64,000 nucleotides of DNA from an uncultured Pelagibacteraceae bacterium (GTDB lineage Bacteria > Pseudomonadota > Alphaproteobacteria > Pelagibacterales > Pelagibacteraceae): contig CACISX010000003.1 of assembly GCA_902589455.1 (NCBI GenBank), positions 1 through 64,000 of the forward strand, in the 5' to 3' direction. The notes under the pieces were generated by a model, which saw only the letters and a list, made by a program, of their open reading frames with translations, was not told the origin of the DNA and ran no database searches. Within the stretch, counting starts at the first letter, position 1. The number at the start of each line of letters is the position of its first letter. Both the position numbers and the translations under genes were made by a program. Shown here piece after piece: positions 1 to 7,506 of this stretch.

Positions 1-1
1 T

Positions 2-418
2 ATAAGATACTTTGGAATAACTGCTGACGCTGATACTGATGAAGCTAAACAATTTGTCATGTATTCTATGGATGAAGGTTATACAAGTACGTTATCAATA
101 GCTCCAGAAGGTAAATTCCCAGTTAGAAGAGGAAATGCGAGTGATCCTGAAGCTTTCACAAAAGCTTGGAGTAAACTTCCAGTTGGAGTAGATAGAAAAG
201 CTGCATTGTCAGATCTTTATTCACCAGATGTTATAAATAATATTGTAGCTGGTTTAGATAAGGCAAATAGATGGGGCGTAAAAGAAGGTGAACTATCTAG
301 AGCATCAAAAGTTATAAATGCTCAATTTATAAATAGAATCACTAGACTTTATGTTGATGACCAAATTGGTATTGATCAAGCTGTAGATATGATTAACGAC
401 CAATTAGCTAAATTCTAA
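2..418 (+). CDS. Sugar ABC transporter substrate-binding protein, C-terminal part (5' end outside window)
   Basis: The reading frame is open from the window edge (first full codon at base 2) to TAA at 416-418, so about 139 C-terminal residues are visible. The text (FGITADADTDEAKQFV, then APEGKFPVRRG and a helical tail) looks like the C-terminal lobe of a family-1 extracellular solute-binding protein. The two permeases and a glycoside hydrolase that follow on the same strand imply a sugar or glycoside ligand, captured in the periplasm. A strong hairpin with a T run follows the stop and probably lowers transcription into the permeases. The ligand cannot be named from this fragment. Confidence 0.7.
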   Translation: MRYFGITADADTDEAKQFVMYSMDEGYTSTLSIAPEGKFPVRRGNASDPEAFTKAWSKLPVGVDRKAALSDLYSPDVINNIVAGLDKANRWGVKEGELSRASKVINAQFINRITRLYVDDQIGIDQAVDMINDQLAKF

Positions 419-439
419 TAATTTAAATTAATTAAAAAA

Positions 440-468
440 GCGGATAATATAAATTATCCGCTTTTTTT
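440..468 (+). terminator. Intrinsic terminator/attenuator between binding protein and permease
   Basis: A perfect 9-bp inverted repeat (440-448 with 453-461), loop 449-452, is followed directly by seven T residues (462-468). This is the classic intrinsic terminator shape. It is odd because the ATG of the next gene starts at 469, right after the T run, leaving no room for a normal ribosome-binding site. It probably acts as a partial terminator that makes much more binding protein than permease. Confidence 0.75.
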
Positions 469-1728
469 ATGAACGATACTTTAGCAAATACTGAAAAGAA
501 AACTGCATATATTTTAACATTACCTGCAGTTGCCATAGTTTTTGCGATTATTTTGTTTCCAATTTTTGCAAATATTTGGATTAGCTTTAAGGAAGTCGAA
601 TTAAAAGATATTAGAATTCCAGAACCAAGAGCAAAAAAAATTGTTAAATCTATTTTAGAAGAACCTTCAAAAATAAAAATTTTATATAAATTAAGAAATA
701 GCTCTTTACTACAAGAGATAAGAGATGTTTCATTTAAAGATAAATTCCCCAAAAATTTCAAAATTGAAGAATTGGACCCAAGATGTAACTTTAAAAATAG
801 TACTTTAAAGTGTAAATTTGGTAATTGGCCAGCAAAATATAGAGAAAATTTTAATGTAGTATTTGAAACAAATGATGAGTCTGAAATAGATAAGAAAGCC
901 CTCAAGTCAACAAAACCTAAATTAAAGGGTACCTCAGATAACATACTGCTCAATACAAATTTTACTTTAAAAAACTTTAAGAAAGTTTTGTTCGAAAATG
1001 AATTTTTAGATCTACTTCTAACAACATTTTATTATACATTTTTTGGCACTGTTGGCTCAATTATATTTGGGATTTTAACTGCTCAAATGGTAAATCAAAA
1101 ATTTTATGGAAGAACATTTATGAGAAGTGTTTTACTTTTTCCTTATGTTGCTCCAGTTGTTGCTTTAGCTTACACATGGGAGCTTCTTCTAGATCCAAAT
1201 AGCGGGACGTTAAATAGCTTATTGTTAAATTATCAAATTATAGAAACTCCAATTAATTTACTTGGACAAAAATATATCGAATTAAATATTTTGGGTTTTG
1301 ATTTTAAGTTAAGATTAGCACTTACAACAGTTATTATGTTTGAGATTTGGAGATATTTTCCATTAGCTTTTTTATTTATACTTGCAAGATTACAAGCTAT
1401 TCCAAAAGAATTATATGAAGCTGCAGACGTTGATGGAGCAAGTCCATTTCAAAAATTTTTTAAAATAACTCTTCCTCAAATTACAGCAGTAATATCAATT
1501 TTGTTCATGATTAGGTTTATATGGAATTTTAATAAATTTGAGGATGTCTTTTTACTCACTGGAGGTGCATCTGGTACAAGAACTTTACCAATAAATGTTT
1601 ATCAACAAGGTTTTGCAATATCTGATATTGGAATGGGCTCAGCAGTTTCAATAGTAATTGTTGTATTACTTTTATTATTTATGTTTTTTTATTTTAAACT
1701 TTTAGGAAAGAGGGTAGATGAGAACTAA
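469..1728 (+). CDS. Sugar ABC transporter permease (MalF/UgpA type) with a large insertion
   Basis: This is an inner-membrane permease of a carbohydrate ABC importer. The first membrane helix is at about residues 13-37, followed by a charged region of about 125 residues (40-165) and then the usual five-helix core. The cytoplasmic EAA loop that contacts the ATPase is visible at about 317-336 (YEAADVDGASPFQKFFKITLP). At 419 residues it is about 120 longer than common UgpA-type permeases because of the region after helix 1, which resembles the periplasmic P2 loop of MalF in position only. The start at 469 is the first ATG and lies right after a terminator; no Shine-Dalgarno is visible. The 3' end overlaps the next permease by 11 bp. 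Confidence 0.9.
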   Translation: MNDTLANTEKKTAYILTLPAVAIVFAIILFPIFANIWISFKEVELKDIRIPEPRAKKIVKSILEEPSKIKILYKLRNSSLLQEIRDVSFKDKFPKNFKIEELDPRCNFKNSTLKCKFGNWPAKYRENFNVVFETNDESEIDKKALKSTKPKLKGTSDNILLNTNFTLKNFKKVLFENEFLDLLLTTFYYTFFGTVGSIIFGILTAQMVNQKFYGRTFMRSVLLFPYVAPVVALAYTWELLLDPNSGTLNSLLLNYQIIETPINLLGQKYIELNILGFDFKLRLALTTVIMFEIWRYFPLAFLFILARLQAIPKELYEAADVDGASPFQKFFKITLPQITAVISILFMIRFIWNFNKFEDVFLLTGGASGTRTLPINVYQQGFAISDIGMGSAVSIVIVVLLLLFMFFYFKLLGKRVDEN

Positions 1729-2911
1729 AAATACAATTATATTTTCATTTATATCCGCATTTTTCTTAATATTGCTAATTTCAATCTGGAAAATATTAGC
1801 AACATTACAAGGTCTAAATATAAATAGCTTTAACATTGAAGTACTATTTATTTTTGGATTTTTAATATCATTAGCTCATATAAGTGTAGGTAATAAAATT
1901 AAAAATATTTATAAATCAATTATTTTTTCACTAATATTTGTTCTTTTTGATGGTTATTTGATACAAAAACTACCTTTGTGGTACAATATAGGAGTATTTT
2001 TAATACTCTATTTTTTTAATAGCAAAATTAATAAATATAATTATGTCTTTCTAAAAGAGGAGCACTCAACTCAAGTAATTCTATTTGACTTTTTGACTTT
2101 ATTTGGAATTTTATTCTTTTCATTTGTAATACTATTTCCTTTTTACATGATGTTGGTTACAAGTTTTAAAACCCAGATTGCTTTATTAGTTAATCCACTT
2201 GATTTTAGTATTAATTTTAGTCAAGATTTAAAAGACTTGTTTAAATCCTATTTTGTAATTTTTAAATCTTATAAATTTGGTAAATATATTTTAACTAGCA
2301 CAATTGTTTCTGTAGGTACTGTAATAATCACTCTTCTTTTTGCAATTCCTGCAGCTTATGCAGTCGCTAGATTAAATTTTTTCGGAAAAACTTTTTTGTC
2401 AACTTCTATACTTATAATTTATATGTTTCCTGCAATAGTGCTCGTAATTCCATTGTATACAATTTTTAGTCAATTAGGTTTAAGAAACTCAATAGAAGGT
2501 TTATTAATTGTATATACTGCAACAACACTCCCGGTAGCAATTTATATGTTGCAAGGGTATTTTAAAAGTATTCCAAAAGAACTAGAAGAGGCAGCAATTT
2601 TAGATAAATTGAGCTGGTTTGGTATTATTACAAAAATCATAATTCCTTTAAGTATTCCAGCTATTTCATCCGTTGCATTATATGTATTTATGATTGCCTG
2701 GAACGAGTTTTTATTTTCTTTGATGTTCTTGGATAACCCTAATTCATTTACATTATCAAGGGCTATACAATATTTAAGTGGAGATGCTGAAACTCCAAGA
2801 CAATATTTAATGGCAGGGTCAGTTATAGTCACATTGCCTGTATTATTTATATTTGTTTATTTTGAAAAATATTTAGTCAGTGGTCTTACTGCAGGGAGTG
2901 TAAAAGGTTAA
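1718..2911 (+). CDS. Sugar ABC transporter permease (MalG/UgpE type) with extra N-terminal helices
   Basis: This is the second permease subunit and partner of the preceding MalF-like protein. The C-terminal two thirds is a standard core with the EAA loop (LEEAAILDKLSWFGIITKI). The first roughly 115 residues hold three or four additional hydrophobic segments not present in common UgpE/MalG proteins of about 280 residues, giving 397 residues here. The start overlaps the upstream gene by 11 bp and the stop shares bases with the next start (TAATG), so the genes are translationally coupled. No ATPase gene follows; it must lie upstream of the window or be shared. Confidence 0.9.
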   Translation: MRTKNTIIFSFISAFFLILLISIWKILATLQGLNINSFNIEVLFIFGFLISLAHISVGNKIKNIYKSIIFSLIFVLFDGYLIQKLPLWYNIGVFLILYFFNSKINKYNYVFLKEEHSTQVILFDFLTLFGILFFSFVILFPFYMMLVTSFKTQIALLVNPLDFSINFSQDLKDLFKSYFVIFKSYKFGKYILTSTIVSVGTVIITLLFAIPAAYAVARLNFFGKTFLSTSILIIYMFPAIVLVIPLYTIFSQLGLRNSIEGLLIVYTATTLPVAIYMLQGYFKSIPKELEEAAILDKLSWFGIITKIIIPLSIPAISSVALYVFMIAWNEFLFSLMFLDNPNSFTLSRAIQYLSGDAETPRQYLMAGSVIVTLPVLFIFVYFEKYLVSGLTAGSVKG

Positions 2912-4173
2912 TGAAGCATTTAATAAATAAAGCAAAAAAAACTTTACTTGGCAACAGAAGAAGAGGATACACTTTACCAACAAACAATAAACTTTACCCT
3001 GCGCAGTGGAATTGGGACTCCGGCTTTATTGCTCTAGGATATTCTTATTTTAATTTAAATTTTGCATTAAAAGAAATTAACACGTTATTAGATGGACAAT
3101 GGAAGGATGGAATGGTTCCTCACATTTTATTTCATGACACAAATACAAATTATTATCCAAATTATACTGCATGGAATTGTGGTAATAAAATTCATTCTTC
3201 AGGAATAACCCAACCTCCTATATTAGCAACAATTTTAAAAGAAATTTTAGATAAAAATAAAATAAATAAATCTCAGCTTTTAAATATAAAAAAAATTATA
3301 AAAAAAATAAAAAAATATCACGAATGGTTCATTAAATTTAGAGACCCTAAAAAAACAGGATTAGTCTCAATTTTACACCCTTGGGAAAGTGGATATGATA
3401 ACTCTCCAATATGGGATGATCCAATGAATAAAGTAAAAATTGAAAAAAATTTAAAATACAAAAGAGCTGACAATAAGGTAGTAAATCCAGATCACAGACC
3501 ACTGAATATAGATTATGATAGGTATGTAACAATTAAAAATAATTTAAGATCAATTAAGTACAATCCAAAGAAAGCTTATAAATCATCTTTTTTTAATGTC
3601 ACAGATATTGGATTTAATTCTATTTTTTTGAAAGCAAATAAAGACTTGGTTTTACTATTAGATAAATTTGATTTGGATAAATCTAAAATAAATAAATATA
3701 TAAAACTTACAAAAAAAAATTTCTTAAAATTATATGACAAAAAGAAAGGAACTTTTTTTTCAAAAGATATAAAAAATAATAAAAAAATTTATATTCCATC
3801 GATTACTAATTATTTTGTACTATTTGCTGATTTAGATGATGATAAAATAAATAGAAAATTAATTAAAAATTTAAAAAAACATAATATTAAAGATAAATAT
3901 TTTTTTTCATCAATTAAGCCAAATCATAAAAGTTTTGAAGAAAAAAGATACTGGAGAGGACCAGTCTGGATAAACTGTAATTGGTTTATTTATAAAGGAC
4001 TAAAAAATAAGGATAATTTACTTTCTAATAAGGTTAAAAAGAAAACTATTCAAATTATTGAGAAAAAAGGATTTTATGAATATTACAGTTGCAAAAATGG
4101 ACAATCAATGGGAGCAAAAAATTTTTCTTGGTCTGCAGCTCTTTATTTAGATTTAAAATTAAACAAAAACTAA
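2911..4173 (+). CDS. GH63-like (mannosylglycerate/glucosylglycerate hydrolase type) glycoside hydrolase
   Basis: This is an (alpha/alpha)6-barrel glycosidase of the family that includes mannosylglycerate and glucosylglycerate hydrolases. Visible signature blocks are QWNWDSGF at 32-39, QWKDGMVPH at 63-71, HPWESGYDNSP at about 156-166, YWRGPVW near 350 and FSWSAALYLDL at the end. The 420-residue length fits this family and no signal peptide is seen, so it should act in the cytoplasm on an imported glycoside. Its start is fused to the permease stop (TAATG), which argues that the upstream transporter imports its substrate. I infer a compatible-solute glycoside such as glucosyl- or mannosylglycerate; the exact substrate is not shown by sequence. 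Confidence 0.75.
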   Translation: MKHLINKAKKTLLGNRRRGYTLPTNNKLYPAQWNWDSGFIALGYSYFNLNFALKEINTLLDGQWKDGMVPHILFHDTNTNYYPNYTAWNCGNKIHSSGITQPPILATILKEILDKNKINKSQLLNIKKIIKKIKKYHEWFIKFRDPKKTGLVSILHPWESGYDNSPIWDDPMNKVKIEKNLKYKRADNKVVNPDHRPLNIDYDRYVTIKNNLRSIKYNPKKAYKSSFFNVTDIGFNSIFLKANKDLVLLLDKFDLDKSKINKYIKLTKKNFLKLYDKKKGTFFSKDIKNNKKIYIPSITNYFVLFADLDDDKINRKLIKNLKKHNIKDKYFFSSIKPNHKSFEEKRYWRGPVWINCNWFIYKGLKNKDNLLSNKVKKKTIQIIEKKGFYEYYSCKNGQSMGAKNFSWSAALYLDLKLNKN

Positions 4174-4192
4174 TTTTTTATTTTATTAGTTT
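4167..4192. terminator. Possible bidirectional terminator between convergent genes
   Basis: An 8-bp perfect inverted repeat (4167-4174 with 4185-4192) encloses a T-rich loop and contains the stop codons of both convergent genes. The stem is AT-rich and there is no clean T run after it, so the assignment is weak. Confidence 0.35.
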
Positions 4193-5472
4193 GAATATCC
4201 ATATTTTCTTAATCTTACATCGCCAGTTCTAGCATGTGCTTCCATTCCTTCGTATCTAGAAATTCTTGCACAAGCCGCACCTACTTCTTTTGTTGCAGCC
4301 TTACTCATTCTTTGGAAACTCAATGTTTTAATAAATTTTCCAACAAATAAACCACCAGTATATCTACCAGCTCCTTTAGTTGGTAAAATATGATTTGTTC
4401 CTGAACATTTATCTCCATATGCTACTGTTGTTTCTTCACCAATAAATAAAGAGCCATAATTCTTTAATCGATCATGATACCACTGTAAATTTTTAGTCTG
4501 TACCTCTAAATGTTCTGGGGCATATTCATCACTTACTTTTGCAATTTCTTCATCAGTATCACAAAGGATTACTTCACCATAATCTCTCCATGCTGCACCT
4601 GAATTTTCTCTCGGAAGATCTGGTAGATCAGCAATTAATTCCGGAACCCTTTGCATTACATAGTCAGCAACTTTTTTACTTTTAGTAAATAACCATGCAG
4701 GTGAATTATAACCATGTTCTGCTTGTCCAACTAAATCATACGCAACCATTTCAGGATCTGCTGTTTCATCTGCAATAACTGCTATTTCTGTTGGTCCAGC
4801 GAATAAATCTATTCCAACTTTTCCAAATAAAATTCTTTTTGCTTCAGCTACAAATTGGTTTCCAGGTCCAACTAAAATGTCTGCAGGTGCATTGCCAAAT
4901 AATCCATTTGTCATTGCAGCTATAGCTTGCACGCCACCTAAATTCATAATTACATCTGCACCACAAAGATCAGCTGTATAAACAATTGAAGGATGAACCC
5001 CAACACCAGGTTTAGGAGAACTACAAACTAAAATATTTTTAACACCAGCAACTTTTGCTGTTGTTACACTCATTACAGCTGAAGCTATATGAGCGTATCT
5101 TCCAGCAGGTACGTAACAACCAGCTGTATTTACAGGTATAAGTTTTTGTCCAGCAAATAAACCTTCAGATAATTCAACCTCAAAGTCTTGACCATAGTTT
5201 TTTAATTGAGCTTCAGCAAATTTTCTAACTCTTTCATGTGAGAACTGAATATCATCTTTAGTTTTTTGGTCTAAATTTTTCTTAATTTCTTCAATATTTT
5301 CTTTTGAAACAATTACATCACCTTCATATTTATCAAATTTTTTTGAGAGTTCTTTGCAACCTTCTTCTTTACTAGTTTCAATATCCTTTAAAATATTTTC
5401 AACAATTTCTCTTGTTTTGCTGTCGTCGGTTGATGATGTTTTTGGTGATTTTTTTAAATATGTAATTGCCAT
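4186..5472 (-). CDS. Histidinol dehydrogenase family protein, motifs closer to sulfopropanediol 3-dehydrogenase (HpsN type) than to HisD
   Basis: This is an NAD-dependent zinc dehydrogenase of the HisD fold, 428 residues. Family landmarks are visible: GPGNQFVAEAKR, VGIDLFAGPTEIAVIAD, QAEHGYNSPAW (zinc ligands Q and H), YAPEHLEV (catalytic E-H), YGDKCSGTNHILPT (zinc D) and GMEAHA. The segment YVPAGRYAHIASAVM replaces the usual HisD text (roughly Y-x-P-G-G-x-A-x-Y-P-S-T); from memory the R-Y-A-H-I-A-S form is typical of HpsN-like paralogs that oxidise 2,3-dihydroxypropane-1-sulfonate to sulfolactate. The neighbours are a phosphate acyltransferase and an ABC importer, not histidine genes. A true HisD role cannot be excluded without a phylogeny. 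Confidence 0.75.
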   Translation of the reverse strand: MAITYLKKSPKTSSTDDSKTREIVENILKDIETSKEEGCKELSKKFDKYEGDVIVSKENIEEIKKNLDQKTKDDIQFSHERVRKFAEAQLKNYGQDFEVELSEGLFAGQKLIPVNTAGCYVPAGRYAHIASAVMSVTTAKVAGVKNILVCSSPKPGVGVHPSIVYTADLCGADVIMNLGGVQAIAAMTNGLFGNAPADILVGPGNQFVAEAKRILFGKVGIDLFAGPTEIAVIADETADPEMVAYDLVGQAEHGYNSPAWLFTKSKKVADYVMQRVPELIADLPDLPRENSGAAWRDYGEVILCDTDEEIAKVSDEYAPEHLEVQTKNLQWYHDRLKNYGSLFIGEETTVAYGDKCSGTNHILPTKGAGRYTGGLFVGKFIKTLSFQRMSKAATKEVGAACARISRYEGMEAHARTGDVRLRKYGYSN

Positions 5473-5533
5473 TTCTCTCCTTTTAAAAATTTGATTTATT
5501 TAAATGAATTTAATTTAAAATTCAATGAATCAT

Positions 5534-6445
5534 TTAGTCCAAAGCAACTACAGCTGCAGCAATAGAAGCCAAACGTGCTTGAGCCTCATCAGATCTACTA
5601 GTTATCACAACTGGTACTTTTCCACCCACCACCACGCCTGCAGCACACGCGCCACTAAAATAGATAAGCATTTTAACCAAAGCATTTCCAGTTTCTACAC
5701 TTGGTACTAATAAAACGTCTGCTTCTCCAGCAACTAAGTTTTTAATTCCTTTTATTGCTGCTGATTTTTTTGAAATACTATTATCAAACGCCAATGGACC
5801 AAAAACATCAGCATTTAAATTTTCTTCCTTAGCTAACTTTGTGATTTCAGCAGCTTCAATAGAACTTGGTACACTTTCCAAAACTTCTTCAGTTGCAGAT
5901 AGTACTGATACTTTTGGTTTTTCTATTCCTATTCTATTTGAAAAATTAACGACATTTTTAAGAATATGCATTTTTGTTTTTACATTTGGTAAAACATTTA
6001 ATGCTCCGTCAGTAATTATTAATGGATTATCGTCTTTATCAATGGTCATATGCCAAATATGACTCAACCTTGTTTTTCCCAACAAATTATATTCTCTTTT
6101 TAAAACTTCTTTCATCAAAACATCTGTATGAATATGGCCTTTAACTATTATTTGCACTTTACCTTCGCTTGCTAATTTAGCTGCAATTTTTGCCGTATCA
6201 TTTTCGACAGGTTCATGGATAAGCTCATATTTAGAAATATCCCACTTTATTTCTTCTGCACATTTTTTAATTTCTACTTCATGACCTATAAATATTGGCT
6301 CAATTAAATTTTCATTAACCGCGTCTTGAACTGATAGCATAGGTAAAGGTTTGCCAGCATTTACAACGGCAACTTTAACTCCTTTTTTTTTATGAGCTAA
6401 ATCCAGAAGGTTATTTGGACATATAATTTCTTTACTTGATAGCAT
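5534..6445 (-). CDS. Phosphate acetyl/butyryltransferase family enzyme (Pta/Ptb type)
   Basis: This is a stand-alone PTA_PTB domain of 303 residues that interconverts acyl phosphate and acyl-CoA in the cytoplasm. The text VVNAGKPLPMLSVQDAVNENLIEPIFIG at the N terminus (in part), FGPLAFDNSISKKSAA and SRSDEAQARLASIAAA at the C terminus are typical of the short Pta/Ptb group found next to sulfoacetaldehyde acetyltransferase or enoyl-CoA hydratase genes. It lies 5 bp from the ABC ATPase gene and 61 bp before the HisD-family gene, in one minus-strand operon. In sulfonate catabolism this enzyme turns acetyl phosphate into acetyl-CoA; no xsc gene is in this window, so that role is an inference. Confidence 0.8.
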   Translation of the reverse strand: MLSSKEIICPNNLLDLAHKKKGVKVAVVNAGKPLPMLSVQDAVNENLIEPIFIGHEVEIKKCAEEIKWDISKYELIHEPVENDTAKIAAKLASEGKVQIIVKGHIHTDVLMKEVLKREYNLLGKTRLSHIWHMTIDKDDNPLIITDGALNVLPNVKTKMHILKNVVNFSNRIGIEKPKVSVLSATEEVLESVPSSIEAAEITKLAKEENLNADVFGPLAFDNSISKKSAAIKGIKNLVAGEADVLLVPSVETGNALVKMLIYFSGACAAGVVVGGKVPVVITSRSDEAQARLASIAAAVVALD

Positions 6446-6450
6446 AATAT

Positions 6451-7506
6451 TTAATCGTTAAGAATTTTTACTTCTTGGTCATTTATACTTAAAAAGACTT
6501 CTTCTCCAACTTTGAATATGTCATTTGTTTCTCCAGAAATTACAAACAGTTTTCCAGCTTCTGAATTTAATATGTATTGATAGCTACTTCCTACAAATGA
6601 AGCATTATTTACAGTTGCATGAATAGAATTTTCTTTTTTATCTTTATTAATTAACATTTTTTCAGGTCTAAGTGCTACAGATACGTTCTTTTCTAAATTT
6701 TTATCACTTTGTACTTTAATTTTCATTTCAGCTATTTTTAAATTATAAGAATTTGATTGTTTGTCTAAAATTTCTGCTTTTACAACATTTGCATCACCTA
6801 TAAAATTAGCTACAAATTTATTTTGTGGATAATTATAAAGATCCTTTGGACTACCTTCTTGAGCAATAACAGCATTATTCATTACTATTACTTTGTCAGA
6901 TATTGCTAAAGCTTCTTCTTGGTCATGAGTTACATAAATTGTTGTAACCCCAAGTTTTTGTTGTATTTCTCTTATATCCTCTCGGACCTGTCTTCTTAAT
7001 TTTGCATCTAAATTTGAAAGAGGTTCATCAAAAAGTAATACCTTCGGTTCTAGAACAATTGCTCTTGCAACAGCAACTCTTTGTTGCTGACCCCCAGATA
7101 ATTCAGAGGGCATTCTATTTTCGTATCCTTCAAGGTTTACCAACTTAAGAGTTTCTAAAGATTTTTGAATATATTCTTCCTTATTTACATTGATCATTTT
7201 TAAGCCATACGAAACATTTTCAATTACACTCATGTGTGGAAAAAGAGCGTAAGATTGAAACACCATTGATACATCTCTGTCAGTTGCAGGCAATAATGTT
7301 ACGTCTTCATCATCTACTAATATTTTACCACTTGTAGCTCTTTCTAGACCTGCAATAATTCTTAGTGAAGTAGTTTTTCCACAACCAGATGGACCAAGTA
7401 AAGTAGTTAAAGTTCCAGCTTCAAATTTACAACTAACATTATCTACCGCTGTAGTTTCATTAAATTTTTTTGTTATATTTTCAAACTTTACTTCTGCTTT
7501 TTTCAT
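6451..7506 (-). CDS. ABC transporter ATP-binding protein (PotA/FbpC-like)
   Basis: This is the ATPase of the importer encoded by the next two upstream genes. Walker A GPSGCGKTT, the signature LSGGQQQRVAVARA, Walker B VLLFDEPLSNLD and the switch histidine in YVTHDQEEA are all present. A C-terminal TOBE-like regulatory region follows from about residue 235 to 351. The length is normal for the CUT/FbpC/PotA group. The ATG overlaps the stop of the permease gene, giving translational coupling. The substrate is discussed under the binding protein; the iron annotation often given to this group is not supported by that protein. Confidence 0.9.
   Translation of the reverse strand: MKKAEVKFENITKKFNETTAVDNVSCKFEAGTLTTLLGPSGCGKTTSLRIIAGLERATSGKILVDDEDVTLLPATDRDVSMVFQSYALFPHMSVIENVSYGLKMINVNKEEYIQKSLETLKLVNLEGYENRMPSELSGGQQQRVAVARAIVLEPKVLLFDEPLSNLDAKLRRQVREDIREIQQKLGVTTIYVTHDQEEALAISDKVIVMNNAVIAQEGSPKDLYNYPQNKFVANFIGDANVVKAEILDKQSNSYNLKIAEMKIKVQSDKNLEKNVSVALRPEKMLINKDKKENSIHATVNNASFVGSSYQYILNSEAGKLFVISGETNDIFKVGEEVFLSINDQEVKILND

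Noticed and set aside
432-953. 173-codon open frame opposite the first sugar permease.
   Set aside because: It is antisense to a clear permease, has no family text and arises from AT-rich codon bias; the same holds for the other antisense frames across the window.
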